A DNA stretch of 64,000 nucleotides from Streptomyces mangrovisoli (GCF_000974985.2 NZ_LAVA02000030.1:1-64000), one strand, 5' to 3'. Numbered from the stretch's first letter, positions 7,746 to 17,453 are shown. Program-made: numbers and translations. Notes: a model not told the origin generated them from the letters alone.

Positions 7746-9038
7746 ATGAGCATCGCAGAGACGGACGGTACGGTCCGGGCACGGGCCGTCGACGCGGTCA
7801 CCGCCGCGAAACGGGGGCTCACCCTCGCCCTGCTGGGCTACGGCGCGTCCATCGGCCTCTCGGTCCTGGCCTGGCTGTCGATCACCCTGATCCCCCTGGG
7901 CATCGGCGCGTTGACCACCCCGCCGGTGATGCGCTGGGTGCGCGCGTACGCGGACCACCGGCGCCGGCTGGCGAAGGAGTGGGCGGGCATCGCGATACCC
8001 ACCGCCTACGCACCCCCGCCGGCGGCCCTGCGCACCGGCGGCGAGGGCATGGTCGACCGGACCATGGCGCTGGTCCGGGACCCGGCGACCTGGCGGGACC
8101 TGCGCTGGCTGTCGGTGGACGTGGTCGCCGGGTCGGCGGTCGCCGTGCTGGCGCCCGGACTGCTCGCCGAGGGCGTCTTCGGCGTGCTGCTGCTCACCGG
8201 ACTGTGGCAGCCGATCGTGGCCGCCTCCGACGGCTGGTGGTACGGCTTCGTCCCGGTCACCGGCTGGGCCACGGCGGCCGCGGCCGCGCTGCTCGGCTGC
8301 GGGTGGCTCGCCCTCGCCCTGCGCTACAACCCGGCGCTGATCCGTACCCACTTCAGGATCGTGAACGCCCAGCTCGCGCCGTCCGCCGAGCAGTTGCTGG
8401 CCCGCCGGGTCGAGAAGCTCACCGAGACCCGCCGGGACGCCGTCGACACCTCGGCCGCCGAACTGCGGCGCATCGAACGGGATCTGCACGACGGCGCGCA
8501 GGCCCGGCTCGTCGCGATGGGCATGGACCTGAGCACCATCGAGATGCTGCTCGACACCGACCCGGCGAAGGCGCGGGCGCTGCTCGCGCAGGCCCGCCGC
8601 AACTCCGTCGACGCCCTCGGCGAGCTGCGCGACCTGGTCCGCGGGATCCATCCGCCGGTGCTGGCCGAGCGCGGACTCGGCGACGCGGTGCGGGCGTTGG
8701 CGCTGCGGCTGCCGATCGCCACCGAGGTGACCGTCGAACTGCCCGGCCGGGCGGACGCGCCGGTCGAGTCCGCCGCCTACTTCGCGGTGAGCGAGGTGCT
8801 GACCAATGCGGTCAAGCACGCGGACGCGGAGCTGATCCGGGTGGACCTGCACCACGCGGACGGCAGCCTGCGGATCGCGGTGACCGACGACGGCCGCGGC
8901 GGGGCCCGCGTCGGCGCCGGATCGGGGCTGGCCGGGGTGGAACGGCGGCTGGGTACATTCGACGGTGTCCTCGCCGTCAGCTCTCCCGCGGGCGGCCCCA
9001 CCATGGTGACCATGGAGATCCCGTGCGTGTTGTCCTAG
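7746..9038 (+). CDS. Two-component sensor histidine kinase (NarL-type partner)
   Basis: 430 residues from the ATG at 7746. The N-terminal half holds hydrophobic segments at about 26-60 and two more between about 120 and 195, matching the membrane sensor module seen in many Streptomyces kinases. The HisKA_3 dimerisation box ELRRIERDLHDGAQARL places the phosphorylated His at residue 248. The ATPase domain has the N box around VLTNAVKHAD (Asn354) and a DDGRGG G-box near 381-386. The signal is unknown. The stop codon lies 16 bases inside the downstream response regulator gene, so the two are translationally coupled and form a pair. Confidence 0.93.
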   Translation: MSIAETDGTVRARAVDAVTAAKRGLTLALLGYGASIGLSVLAWLSITLIPLGIGALTTPPVMRWVRAYADHRRRLAKEWAGIAIPTAYAPPPAALRTGGEGMVDRTMALVRDPATWRDLRWLSVDVVAGSAVAVLAPGLLAEGVFGVLLLTGLWQPIVAASDGWWYGFVPVTGWATAAAAALLGCGWLALALRYNPALIRTHFRIVNAQLAPSAEQLLARRVEKLTETRRDAVDTSAAELRRIERDLHDGAQARLVAMGMDLSTIEMLLDTDPAKARALLAQARRNSVDALGELRDLVRGIHPPVLAERGLGDAVRALALRLPIATEVTVELPGRADAPVESAAYFAVSEVLTNAVKHADAELIRVDLHHADGSLRIAVTDDGRGGARVGAGSGLAGVERRLGTFDGVLAVSSPAGGPTMVTMEIPCVLS

Positions 9039-9685
9039 CGGAAGACCTCTTCCTGCTGCGTGACGGTCTGGTGCGGCTGCTCGAGGCGTACGGCTTCGAG
9101 ATCGCCGCGGCGGTGGAGTCCGGCCCCGAGCTGACCGCGGCGCTGGCCGAACTGGAGCCGGACGTCGCGGTGGTGGACGTACGGCTGCCGCCCACGCACA
9201 CCGACGAGGGGCTCCAGTGCGCGCTGCGGGCCCGCCGGGAGCGGCCGGGGCTGCCGGTGCTGGTGCTCTCGCAGCACGTGGAGCAGCTGTACGCGCGCGA
9301 GCTGCTCGCGGACGGCAGCGGCGGGGTCGGCTATCTGCTCAAGGACCGGGTCTTCGACGCGGACCAGTTCGTGGACGCCGTACGGCGGGTCGCGGCCGGC
9401 GGTACGGCGATGGACCCGCAGGTGATCCAGCAGCTGCTGGCCCGGCGCGAGGCGGCCGAACCGCTCGCCGGGCTCACCCCGCGCGAGCGGGAGGTGCTGG
9501 AACTCATGGCGCAGGGGCGGTCGAACGCGGCGATCGCCGGGCAGCTCGTGGTGACGGAGCGGGCGATCGCGAAACACACCTCCAACATTTTCAGCAAACT
9601 GGGCCTGGAGGTGTCGGACGACGACAATCGGCGCGTGCTGGCGGTTCTGGCACATCTGGACCAGGGCGGACGGCGGGCACGCTGA
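9023..9685 (+). CDS. NarL/FixJ-family response regulator
   Basis: 220 residues from the GTG at 9023, which overlaps the 3' end of the kinase gene by 16 bases. The receiver domain (about 1-120) has the acidic pocket AED at 6-8, the phosphoacceptor Asp52 in VVDVRLPP and the conserved Lys in YLLKDR near residue 107. The LuxR-type helix-turn-helix (about 150-210) reads LTPREREVLELMAQGRSNAAI and RAIAKHTSNIFSKLGL. It is the cognate regulator of the upstream kinase; target genes are unknown. The divergent-looking leader of the secreted DUF1996 gene follows directly. Confidence 0.95.
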   Translation: MRVVLAEDLFLLRDGLVRLLEAYGFEIAAAVESGPELTAALAELEPDVAVVDVRLPPTHTDEGLQCALRARRERPGLPVLVLSQHVEQLYARELLADGSGGVGYLLKDRVFDADQFVDAVRRVAAGGTAMDPQVIQQLLARREAAEPLAGLTPREREVLELMAQGRSNAAIAGQLVVTERAIAKHTSNIFSKLGLEVSDDDNRRVLAVLAHLDQGGRRAR

Positions 9686-9891
9686 GGGTTCGCCGTCGAG
9701 CTGCCGTGAACCGGCCGTAGATCACGACAACTCGACCTGCGGAAAAGCAAGTTGAAACCCTCTGCCGGGATCCGGTGCACATATTTTTGTGAATCAGCTG
9801 AACGCCTCCGGTGTCCCTCGCGTATCTGAGGACGCCGCTTCACTCCTGTCGGGCGCCTCGAGCTGCCCCGCAAGGAAGTCAGAGGAGTTCC

Positions 9892-11430
9892 ATGGGACGC
9901 AACACACGCAAACGCCGTACGCCACTGGCCAACAAGGCCATTGCCGCATCGGCGGCCCTAGCGCTCGGCGGGGGCGGGCTGATCTGGGCAAACTTCTACG
10001 CCTCGGCTCACGAGTCGAACCAGGCGGGGCAGAACTACACGAAGGCCGCCACCGCGTCGGCCGCGACGATCTCGTGCCCGGACGTCGGCCAGAAGCTGAC
10101 GAACGTGCCGCAGAGGGCCCGGCAGGGGGTGGCGACCGAGCTGGCCAACCTCGACAAGCAGATCACCGAGGCCTACGCCCGCCTCGCCTCCACGCGCCAG
10201 GCCCAGACGAACGACGCGAACTTCGTCCAGAACGCGATCATCGGACCCCTGAAGGAGAAGCGGGCCGCGACGATCGACCGTATCCGGATCGACATCCAGC
10301 GGGTCGGCGGCACGTTCGACAGCAGCCTGAGCCAGCTGGCGGCCTGCACCACGATGACGGCCAGCCAGACGAACGCGGGCGGCAACGGCGGGCAGAACAA
10401 CGGCGGCCAGAACAACGGGCAGAACGGCAACACGGCGAGCCCGAGCGCCGCGGCCAGCGCCAGCGCGAGCGCCGGTTCCGGCCAGGCGACGAACATCGGC
10501 GGCCAGGCGGGCAACGGCCCGGTCGCGGCCGACTTCGTGGACATCACGAAGGTGGCGCCGAACGTCCTCGCCAAGCCGCAGAAGCAGTCGACCGCCTCGA
10601 CGGGCAGCTTCACCACCCGCTGCGGTGTGAACGCGAACAAGAACCACAACACCGACAACGTGATCGTGGCGCCCGGCGTGACCAACGGCGCACACCACCT
10701 GCACGACTACGTCGGCAACCAGAAGGTCAACGCGTTCTCCAGCAACGACACGTTCCTGCAGGGCGGCACCAGCTGCCAGAACAAGAGCGACCTGTCGTCG
10801 TACTACTGGCCGGTGGTCCGGGTCCAGGACGGCACCCAGGACTTCGACCAGAACAGCGACGGCGGTGGCAAGGAAGGCAACGTCGGCAAGATCCTTACCC
10901 CGGTCTCCGCCCAGATCAAGTACGTGGGCAGCCCGGCGTCCAAGGTCGTCGCGATGCCGCAGTTCCTGCGCATCATCACCGGTGACGCCAAGACCACCAC
11001 CAACGGTCTGGCGAACGCCAACGCGCACTGGAGCTGCACCGGCTTCGAGAACAAGGTGCAGCTGACGTCGCAGTACCCGATCTGCCCGCAGGGCAGCAAC
11101 GTGGTCCGCACGTTCGCCTTCCAGAGCTGCTGGGACAGCCAGAACACCGACAGCGCCAACCACCGCACGCACGTGGCCTTCGCCGATCCCGCGAGCGGGG
11201 TCTGCGGCAACGGCTTCAAGGCGATCCCGCAGCTGACGATGCGCCTGGTGTACAAGGTCACCCCGCCCACCATCCAGAACGGTGTGGTCAAGAACGCCTA
11301 CGCCGTGGACGGTTTCCCGGACCAGCTGCACAAGCCGGCCACCGACCACGACGACTTCATCAGCGTCACCACGAACAACCTGGCGGCGAAGATCGCCAAC
11401 TGTGTCAACAGCGGTCGCAAGTGCAGTTGA
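9892..11430 (+). CDS. Secreted DUF1996 protein
   Basis: 512 residues from the ATG at 9892 with AGAGGAG upstream. There is a Sec signal or N-terminal anchor (basic [10 protein letters not shown], hydrophobic core about residues 17-38). A helical region (about 45-155, coiled-coil-like) is followed by an Asn/Gly/Gln- then Ala/Ser-rich linker (about 160-205), and a DUF1996 domain from about 235 to the end: [40 protein letters not shown]. Eight or so cysteines in the domain suggest disulphides. DUF1996 is common in secreted fungal and actinobacterial proteins; no biochemical function is known to me. Convergent with the lipoprotein gene across a strong terminator. Confidence 0.9.
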   Translation: MGRNTRKRRTPLANKAIAASAALALGGGGLIWANFYASAHESNQAGQNYTKAATASAATISCPDVGQKLTNVPQRARQGVATELANLDKQITEAYARLASTRQAQTNDANFVQNAIIGPLKEKRAATIDRIRIDIQRVGGTFDSSLSQLAACTTMTASQTNAGGNGGQNNGGQNNGQNGNTASPSAAASASASAGSGQATNIGGQAGNGPVAADFVDITKVAPNVLAKPQKQSTASTGSFTTRCGVNANKNHNTDNVIVAPGVTNGAHHLHDYVGNQKVNAFSSNDTFLQGGTSCQNKSDLSSYYWPVVRVQDGTQDFDQNSDGGGKEGNVGKILTPVSAQIKYVGSPASKVVAMPQFLRIITGDAKTTTNGLANANAHWSCTGFENKVQLTSQYPICPQGSNVVRTFAFQSCWDSQNTDSANHRTHVAFADPASGVCGNGFKAIPQLTMRLVYKVTPPTIQNGVVKNAYAVDGFPDQLHKPATDHDDFISVTTNNLAAKIANCVNSGRKCS

Positions 11431-11471
11431 GCGCATGACTCACTGACTCCGGCGACAGGCCGATGAGCCGG

Positions 11472-11513
11472 CGAAGGCCGGTGGCGGGTCCCCCCTCCCG
11501 CCACCGGCCTTCG
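11472..11513. terminator. Bidirectional stem-loop between convergent genes
   Basis: Perfect 17-bp stem, 11472-11488 with 11497-11513, around an 8-base C-rich loop, between the DUF1996 gene (+) and the lipoprotein gene (-). Confidence 0.88.
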
Positions 11514-11556
11514 TCGTGTCCGCCCCGCCGGCCGCCCGCGCCGCCCGCGGGCGCGG

Positions 11557-11961
11557 TCAGCCGGTGTGCTTCGAGTGGTCGACGCCGATCTCCACGTCGC
11601 CGCCGAGCGTGCCGCGCAACGTCTTGACCAGGCCGTCGGAGCCCACGGCCACCCACTTGCGGCCGACCAGGTAGTAACCGCCGTAGTCCTTCGCGTCGTT
11701 GATCCACTCGCGCTGGCCGCGGTCGGTGGCGAAGGTGGCGAGGATGAACTTGCCCGCGCCGGTCTTGCAGATCGCCTGGCGGATCTCGTCGGCGTCGGTC
11801 TGGATGTCCGGCTTGCACTTCACCTGGGCGGCGAGGCTCTCCAGACTGCCCGTGGCCGTCACCGGCACGGACTGCGCCTTGTCGCCGCCGGAGCCGCAGC
11901 CCGCCAGGGCGAGGGCGGCCACGGCGCCCGTGACGGCGAGCATCGGTCGCGTCAACCTCAT
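11557..11961 (-). CDS. Small lipoprotein
   Basis: 134 residues from the ATG at 11961, with GGAGGA about 6 bases upstream; a TTG one codon earlier is less likely. The signal ends in the lipobox LALAGC (Cys22), so the mature protein is probably anchored to the outer face of the membrane. The mature part has two cysteines (VKCKPDIQ and AICKTGAG) that could pair, and a C-terminal segment WVAVGSDGLVKTLRGTLGGDVEIG. No known domain. Possibly a small membrane-surface binding or inhibitory protein; function unknown. Divergent from the TPR gene at 12102. Confidence 0.85.
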   Translation of the reverse strand: MRLTRPMLAVTGAVAALALAGCGSGGDKAQSVPVTATGSLESLAAQVKCKPDIQTDADEIRQAICKTGAGKFILATFATDRGQREWINDAKDYGGYYLVGRKWVAVGSDGLVKTLRGTLGGDVEIGVDHSKHTG

Positions 11962-12101
11962 CAACTTCCTCCGGTCCGGGTGGGCACGAACATGCCACAG
12001 GGAGCCCCCGGCGGGGAGCCCCGCCCTTCGATACGGACCGAGCGCGCATTGCGCTCAAAACGCGGATGTCCCGGCCTGCACATCTGTGCGAGAGTGAGCC
12101 G

Positions 12102-12611
12102 GTGGACAAGGACTGGGAAGACCGCGTGGCCGCCGCCTGGGACACCTTCGACGACTACCCCGAGGAGCGGGCCGCGGAGTTCCGCGCCGTGATCGACGCG
12201 CTCGCCTCCGAGCAGCCCGCGGGCAGCCCGCTGGGCCTGTTCGAGCGGGCCTGCGCATGGGACTCGACAGGGCACTCCGACCGGGCGGTGCCGCTGTACG
12301 AGGAGGCGCTCGCGCTCGGGCTCGGCGAGGTCAGCGGCTACAAGGGGCGCCGGGCCAAGATCCAGCTGTCCAGCTCGCTGCGCAACATCGGCCGCGCGGA
12401 AGACGGCGTGAAGCTGCTCACCCCCGAACTGGACGCCCCCTCGGACGAGTTGGACGACGCGGTGCGGGGCTGCCTGGCGCTGTGCCTGTCCAGCCTCGGC
12501 CGCGACCGCGAGGGCCTGTCGCTGGTGCTCGGCGCCCTCGCCCCCCATCTGCCGCGCTACCAGCGGTCGATGGCCAACTACGCGCGGGCGCTGGTCGATC
12601 CGGACACATGA
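12102..12611 (+). CDS. Tetratricopeptide repeat protein (TPR_5 type)
   Basis: 169 residues from the GTG at 12102, which fits the conserved start VDKDWEDRVAAAWDTFDDYP; an ATG 36 bases upstream is possible but adds a poorly conserved tail. The sequence is all-helical with TPR-like spacing: LFERACAWDSTGHSDRAVPLYEEALALGL, then IQLSSSLRNIGRAEDGVKLL and CLALCLSSLGRDREGLSLVL. No signal peptide. TPR proteins mediate protein contacts; the partner is unknown. It ends 50 bases before the sigma-like fusion gene on the same strand. Confidence 0.85.
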   Translation: MDKDWEDRVAAAWDTFDDYPEERAAEFRAVIDALASEQPAGSPLGLFERACAWDSTGHSDRAVPLYEEALALGLGEVSGYKGRRAKIQLSSSLRNIGRAEDGVKLLTPELDAPSDELDDAVRGCLALCLSSLGRDREGLSLVLGALAPHLPRYQRSMANYARALVDPDT

Positions 12612-12661
12612 GCGGAACCGGCGGCGGGTGACCAACCGGCGGCCGGATCGTTCTGCAGGAC

Positions 12662-14575
12662 GTGCAGTCACAGGATGTCGCCCCGCGCCACGCAGCCACC
12701 TCCGACCCGGCCGTCGACGTACGGCAGGCCGAGGCGGCGCTCGTCGAGCACTACCCGAGGCTGGTCCGGCTCGCCTATCTGATGCTGCCGCCGGGCCCCG
12801 GCCGCGGCCGGCGGGTCCTGACCGCGCACGCCCTCGTCCAGCGCGCCCTGCCGCGCGGACGCAAGCCCGGCGCCGTGATCCCGGCCCAGTCCACGGCCCG
12901 CGACGGCGGCCCGGGGTACGCCTGGGTCCGCGAGCAGGTGGTGCGCTCCGCCCTGGAGGCGGGCGGCCCGCCGCGCCGCCCGTTCCCCCGCCGCTCCCAG
13001 CTGCCGCCGCTGCTGCCGCACGTCTGGGGTCTGAGGCTGTTCCCGCGCTCCGGCGGCGCCGACGAACTCGCCCTGGACCAGCGGCTGTCCGCGCTGTCCG
13101 GCCCGGCCCGCGCCGCCTATGTGCTGCGCGGCCTGGAGCGGCTGCCCGACGGCGACGTGCGCAAGGTGCTCGCGGCGGCGGGCGTCGACGACCCGGGCGC
13201 CGCGCTGGCCGGGGCGGACGAGGTGCCCGGCGACCCGGCGCTGCTGCTCTCCCCCGAGTTCGACCCCTGCTCGCTCCAGGCCCGGCCCACCGACCTGATG
13301 CGGCGCCGCCAGCACACCAAGGCCGTCCTGGCCGCGGCCGCGGCCCTCGCGGTGTGCGGGGCGCTGGTGGCGCTGCCCGGCGACGGCTGGGGCCCGGACG
13401 GGGCCGCCGCGCCGTCGTACGCGCAGAACCCGGCCGCCGAGGCCGCGCTCGACCCGGGCAACCTGCTCCGGGTCTCCCCCACCGCCTGGGAGTCCTCGGC
13501 CCGCACCGACTTCTCCGTGTGGCCCGCGCGCGGCGGTCTCACCGGCGACAGCGCCCTGCTGCGCCGCGCACTCGCCGTGTGGGCGCGCCCCGGCGAGCGG
13601 GTCCGGGTCTCGGCCACCCCCGGCACGCCCTCGGGCGGTCCGTCCGGACCGCCTCAACTGCTGTACGCGGGCACGGTCGACAACGCCCGCGTGGTGATCC
13701 TCTACGACGGCCTGCGCATCGCCCGCTACGCCGAGCCCAAGGACGGCACCGCGGGCGCGGCGCTGGACTTCGCCCGGGTCGACGGCGCGTCGGCCGCCGA
13801 GGCGGGCGCGGTGGTGCTGGGCCGCGCCGACGGCAACGTCCGCTATCTGACCGCCCCCTGGGTGACGAAGGCCGCCGAGCGCGACCTGCTGAAGCCGGAC
13901 GCGGGCGCCATGGACCTGGACCTGGCGCACGGGATCACCGCGCCGATGGCCGCCCCGACGGGCACGACCGGGTCCTGCACCTCGTACAACGTGCTCCAGC
14001 TCACCGACGCGCACGGCACGCGACTCCTCGGCGACCTCGGCGAACTCGTGCCCGCCCGGCTCACCGTGGGCCGCCCCGGCGCCGTCAAGGACGCCTCCGG
14101 CGCGGCGGGGCTGCGCGCCTGGGCGCCGTACGCCTGCTCGCTCGACGGGCTGCGGGCGCAGGGCGTGCGCACGGTGAACACCTGGGCGTACGCCACCCAG
14201 TCGCTGCCCGACGAGGGCGGCGAGGGCGACTGGGTGTGCACCCGCGCGGAGACCTGGCGCGGCGGTGGCACCCGGGCCCTGGCCCAGTTCCGCACCCCGG
14301 GCGGCGCCTCGGGCGCGACCGTCGCGAAGTCGGAGAACGGCCCGGACTGCGGCCCGCGCGAGCCCCATGTGCTCGCCGGGGTGCTGTGGAAGTCCCGTAC
14401 CGGCAGCTGGTATCTGCTCGCGGCGGGCAGCCGGGGCACCGCGTCGATCACCACGACGGGCGGGATGCACGCGAGCGCGCAGGGCAATGTGCTGGCCGTG
14501 AAGGCCCAGCAGGGCGTGCAGGCGAGCCTGAAGGGCACGCTGGAGGACGGATCGGCGGTCGAGGGCCTGCACTGA
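12662..14575 (+). CDS. Sigma-factor-like N-terminus fused to a membrane-anchored extracytoplasmic domain
   Basis: 637 residues from the GTG at 12662. Residues about 22-45 (AEAALVEHYPRLVRLAYLML) resemble region 2 of ECF sigma factors, and residues about 138-175 (LALDQRLSALSGPARAAYVL, then RLPDGDVRKVLAAAGV) resemble region 4. Between them the conserved core-binding and -10 recognition motifs look degraded. A single membrane segment follows at about 220-239, then roughly 400 extracytoplasmic residues with at least six cysteines and beta-rich stretches. This topology would tether a sigma-like cytoplasmic domain to a surface sensor. Whether it binds RNA polymerase is unknown; a decayed sigma domain used for protein contact is equally likely. 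Confidence 0.75.
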   Translation: MQSQDVAPRHAATSDPAVDVRQAEAALVEHYPRLVRLAYLMLPPGPGRGRRVLTAHALVQRALPRGRKPGAVIPAQSTARDGGPGYAWVREQVVRSALEAGGPPRRPFPRRSQLPPLLPHVWGLRLFPRSGGADELALDQRLSALSGPARAAYVLRGLERLPDGDVRKVLAAAGVDDPGAALAGADEVPGDPALLLSPEFDPCSLQARPTDLMRRRQHTKAVLAAAAALAVCGALVALPGDGWGPDGAAAPSYAQNPAAEAALDPGNLLRVSPTAWESSARTDFSVWPARGGLTGDSALLRRALAVWARPGERVRVSATPGTPSGGPSGPPQLLYAGTVDNARVVILYDGLRIARYAEPKDGTAGAALDFARVDGASAAEAGAVVLGRADGNVRYLTAPWVTKAAERDLLKPDAGAMDLDLAHGITAPMAAPTGTTGSCTSYNVLQLTDAHGTRLLGDLGELVPARLTVGRPGAVKDASGAAGLRAWAPYACSLDGLRAQGVRTVNTWAYATQSLPDEGGEGDWVCTRAETWRGGGTRALAQFRTPGGASGATVAKSENGPDCGPREPHVLAGVLWKSRTGSWYLLAAGSRGTASITTTGGMHASAQGNVLAVKAQQGVQASLKGTLEDGSAVEGLH

Positions 14576-14638
14576 GCGGTGAACGCCCAGCCGTGGTCCG
14601 GCCCCTGGGCGGCCGGATCCGATCGGTAAGGTGTTCGC

Positions 14639-15328
14639 ATGACTACCGGGGTTCGCCGCAGAATGGGAGTGGAGGAGCGACGGCAGCAGTTGATCGGCGT
14701 CGCCCTCGAACTGTTCAGCCGCCGCTCGCCCGACGAGGTCTCCATCGACGAGATAGCGTCGGCCGCGGGCATCTCGCGACCGCTGGTCTACCACTACTTC
14801 CCGGGCAAACTCAGCCTGTACGAGGCCGCGTTGAAGCGGGCCTCGGACGATCTGGCGGCCCGTTTCGTGGAGCCGCCCACGGGACCGCTCGGCGCCCGGC
14901 TGCTGCGGGTGATGCGCCGGTTCTTCGACTTCGTCGACGAGCACGGGCCCGGTTTCTCGGCGTTGATGCGTGGCGGCCCGGCCGTCGGCTCGACGACCAC
15001 CAACGCCCTGATCGACTCCGTACGGCAGGCCGCGTACGAGCAGATCCTGTCGCACCTGGAGGTCGCTGATCCCCCGGTGCGGCTGGAACTGGTCGTCCGG
15101 TCCTGGATCTCGCTCGCCGAGTCGACCGCGCTGATCTGGCTGGACGGGCGGCGCATCCCGCGCGAGGAGCTGGAGGCGCAGCTGGTGCACGACTTCGCGG
15201 CGCTGGCCGCCGTCAGCGCCGCGCACGACGAGGAGATGAGCGAGATCCTGCGCGCCATGCTCCGCTACGAGGACCCCGAGGGGCCGTTCGGCCAGCTGGT
15301 GACGCGGCTGCTCGCGCTGGCGACCTAG
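14639..15328 (+). CDS. TetR/AcrR-family transcriptional regulator
   Basis: 229 residues. The N-terminal helix-turn-helix reads ERRQQLIGVALELFSRR, then SIDEIASAAGISRPLVYHYF, a textbook TetR DNA-binding domain. The C-terminal ligand domain (about 70-229) is helical, with LRVMRRFFDFVDEHGPGF and LVVRSWISLAESTALIWLDG. The ATG at 14639 is used; a second ATG eight codons later is an alternative. Ligand and targets are unknown; it stands alone, convergent with the CHMI-family gene only 37 bases away. Confidence 0.92.
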   Translation: MTTGVRRRMGVEERRQQLIGVALELFSRRSPDEVSIDEIASAAGISRPLVYHYFPGKLSLYEAALKRASDDLAARFVEPPTGPLGARLLRVMRRFFDFVDEHGPGFSALMRGGPAVGSTTTNALIDSVRQAAYEQILSHLEVADPPVRLELVVRSWISLAESTALIWLDGRRIPREELEAQLVHDFAALAAVSAAHDEEMSEILRAMLRYEDPEGPFGQLVTRLLALAT

Positions 15329-15365
15329 GTCCTGTCGTCCTGGCCCCCGGCCGGCCCCCGGTCGC

Positions 15366-15734
15366 CTACAGCTCGCCCTCGAACTTCCGGTAGGAGGCGT
15401 CGAGATCGCGCACCTCGGCGGAGGCGTGGACCACCGCGCCGTCGCCCTTCAGGTGCTTCTTCAGCAGCTCCAGCGCCGTCTCGGTGAGCCGCGCCTTGGT
15501 GTCGTCGGTACGGCCGGCCAGCAGCCCGATGGTGACGTGCACGACGGCGTGCCGCCGCTCCTTCGGGTCCTCGTAGCCGTAGGCGGTGAGGTCGGCGGGG
15601 CGGAACTGGGTCTTGCACGCCTCGGGACGGGCGGCGGCGATCTCCACCGTGGCCGCGTGCAGGTCCCGCGCGAAGCCCTCCCGGTCGAAGCCGGCGGTGA
15701 CGCTGTGCGAGTGGTCGACGGTGATCTGCGGCAT
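15366..15734 (-). CDS. 5-carboxymethyl-2-hydroxymuconate isomerase family protein
   Basis: 122 residues from the ATG at 15734 with AGGAG 7 bases upstream. It begins MPQITVDHS: Pro2 becomes the N-terminal catalytic base of tautomerase-superfamily enzymes after Met removal. The length and the stretches FRPADLTAYGYEDP and HVTIGLLAGRTDDTKARLTE fit the CHMI branch. No homoprotocatechuate pathway genes lie nearby, so the physiological substrate is uncertain. It is 65 bases downstream of the PP2C gene on the same strand and could be cotranscribed with it. Confidence 0.85.
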   Translation of the reverse strand: MPQITVDHSHSVTAGFDREGFARDLHAATVEIAAARPEACKTQFRPADLTAYGYEDPKERRHAVVHVTIGLLAGRTDDTKARLTETALELLKKHLKGDGAVVHASAEVRDLDASYRKFEGEL

Positions 15735-15799
15735 GGGGCACTCCTGTTCCGGGGTCTGGCCCACCCTAACCGCCCGGCCGGTCGTCGCCGGGCGGGTGC

Positions 15800-17431
15800 T
15801 CACCTCAGCCGCAGGGCCAGCATCGCGATGTCGTCCCCCCGGTCCTGGCCGAAGGTGTCGAGGAGCGTGTCGCACAGGGCGTCCAGGCCGGGCAGCGAGC
15901 CGGTCGCGGCGGCCCGCAGCTGTTCCATGGAGGCCGCGAGATCGGTGCCGCGGGTCTCGATCAGCCCGTCGGTGACCATGAGGAGCCGGTCGCCGTGCGC
16001 GAGGCGCACCTCGGTGGGCGCCGGATGGGGCAGTCCGACGCCGAGCAGCGGCCCCGCCGCCGGGACGTAGTCGGTGTCGCCGTCCGCGCGCAGCAGCAGC
16101 GGCGGGAGGTGGCCCGCGTTGGCGATCCGGGCGCGCCCGTCGGCCGGGTCGATCAGGGCGAGGCAGACGGTCGCGGTGACCTCGGGGTGGTAGTGGCGCA
16201 GCATCCGGTCCAGGCGTTCGGCGAGGACGGCCGGGTCGCTGTCCTCGATGCAGTAGGCGCGCAGCGCGTGCCGGATCTCGACCATGACGGTGGCCGCCTC
16301 CAGCGAGTGCCCGACGACGTCGCCGACGGCGCTCAGCACGCCGTCGGCGGTGCGCAGGACGGCGTAGAAGTCGCCGCCGATCTCGGTGTCCCGGGAGGCG
16401 GGCACGTAGCGGACCGCGACGTCGACGCCGGGCACCTCGGGGAGTCGGTGCGGCCGGGGCAGGAAGCTGTGCTGGAGGGTGAGCGCGACATGCCGTTCGA
16501 CCTGGTACATCAGCAGCGGTTCGGCGGCCAGCGCGGTGGACTGGGCCAGCCGGGCGAGCAGGGTCTCGCCCTCGGGGCCGAGCCGGCGCATCCCGCGGGC
16601 GGGCGCCGCGAGGCAGACCGGGGCCCGCCCGTCCTGGGTGAGCGCCAGCGCGAGCCGCGCGTCGTGCCGGACGCCGGGGCGGAAGTAGCCGGCGGGCCAC
16701 AGCGGGGCGGGCACGGTGGTGAGCTGCACCCCGGACTGGCCGCGGGCCAGCCGCCGCAGCAGGGTGGCCACGGCGCGGTGGGCGTCCTCGTCGGGCAGCG
16801 CGACGGGGACGCGGTCGCGGGACAGGCCCCGGCACAGCCGGTCCTCCTGGTCGAGGACGAACACGGCGACGGGGGTGCCGGTGAGGGCGGCCGCGCCGTC
16901 GGCGGCCGCGTCGGCGAGTTCCTGGAGGGAGCGGGCCGACTGGATGGAGACGGTGGTCTCGGCGAGCCGGGTGAGCCGCCGCACCAGGGCGCGGTCGTCG
17001 GCGCGCAGCCGTGCGTTGCGGACCGCGGCGCGCACCACGGCCTCGATCTCCAGCGGTTCGGCCGGCATCTTCAGATAGGCCTCGGAGCCGATGTCGAGGC
17101 CCTGGCAGTGGTCGGCCGGGGGTACGTCGGCCGCGGAGAAGTGCACGACGGGCAGCCGTGCGCTGAAGGGGCGTTCCTTGAACCGGCGGCACAGTTCGAA
17201 GCCGCTCATGTCGGGCAGCCCCACGTCGACGAGGGCCACGTCGGGCAGGGTGCCCTTGAGGCGCCGTATGTCGAGCTCGGCGAGTGCCTCGCCGCCGCTG
17301 GCGACGGGCACGACGCGGTGGCCGGCCCGCTTGAGCACGGTGCCCATGGCGTAGCGCCCGGCCTCCGCGTCGTCCACGACCAGCACGGTCATTCCGGTGA
17401 GTTCGTCCGTCAGGCTGCCGTCGGCGTTCAT
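15800..17431 (-). CDS. REC-GAF-PP2C (RsbU/SpoIIE-type) phosphatase
   Basis: 543 residues from the ATG at 17431. A receiver domain (about 12-130) has the acidic pair in VLVVDDAEAG, the phosphoacceptor Asp in VALVDVGLPDMSG and the lysine of EAYLKMPAEP. A GAF-like domain follows (about 160-310), then a SpoIIE/PP2C phosphatase domain (about 330-543) with ASRDTEIGGDFYAVL, VGDVVGHSLEAATVM, and the C-terminal metal site DRGDDIAMLALRL. Such proteins dephosphorylate anti-anti-sigma factors in partner-switching pathways; no anti-sigma or anti-anti-sigma gene is adjacent, so the partner lies elsewhere. It sits downstream of the pullulanase gene, separated by a terminator. Confidence 0.92.
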   Translation of the reverse strand: MNADGSLTDELTGMTVLVVDDAEAGRYAMGTVLKRAGHRVVPVASGGEALAELDIRRLKGTLPDVALVDVGLPDMSGFELCRRFKERPFSARLPVVHFSAADVPPADHCQGLDIGSEAYLKMPAEPLEIEAVVRAAVRNARLRADDRALVRRLTRLAETTVSIQSARSLQELADAAADGAAALTGTPVAVFVLDQEDRLCRGLSRDRVPVALPDEDAHRAVATLLRRLARGQSGVQLTTVPAPLWPAGYFRPGVRHDARLALALTQDGRAPVCLAAPARGMRRLGPEGETLLARLAQSTALAAEPLLMYQVERHVALTLQHSFLPRPHRLPEVPGVDVAVRYVPASRDTEIGGDFYAVLRTADGVLSAVGDVVGHSLEAATVMVEIRHALRAYCIEDSDPAVLAERLDRMLRHYHPEVTATVCLALIDPADGRARIANAGHLPPLLLRADGDTDYVPAAGPLLGVGLPHPAPTEVRLAHGDRLLMVTDGLIETRGTDLAASMEQLRAAATGSLPGLDALCDTLLDTFGQDRGDDIAMLALRLR

Positions 17432-17453
17432 TCCCGGACCTCGCACAACAGCG

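Noticed and set aside
12668..15226. 852-codon minus-strand frame
   Set aside because: Antisense to the sigma-like fusion and TetR genes; no domain and Arg/Gly/Ala-rich composition. The plus-strand genes have recognisable motifs and correct codon bias.
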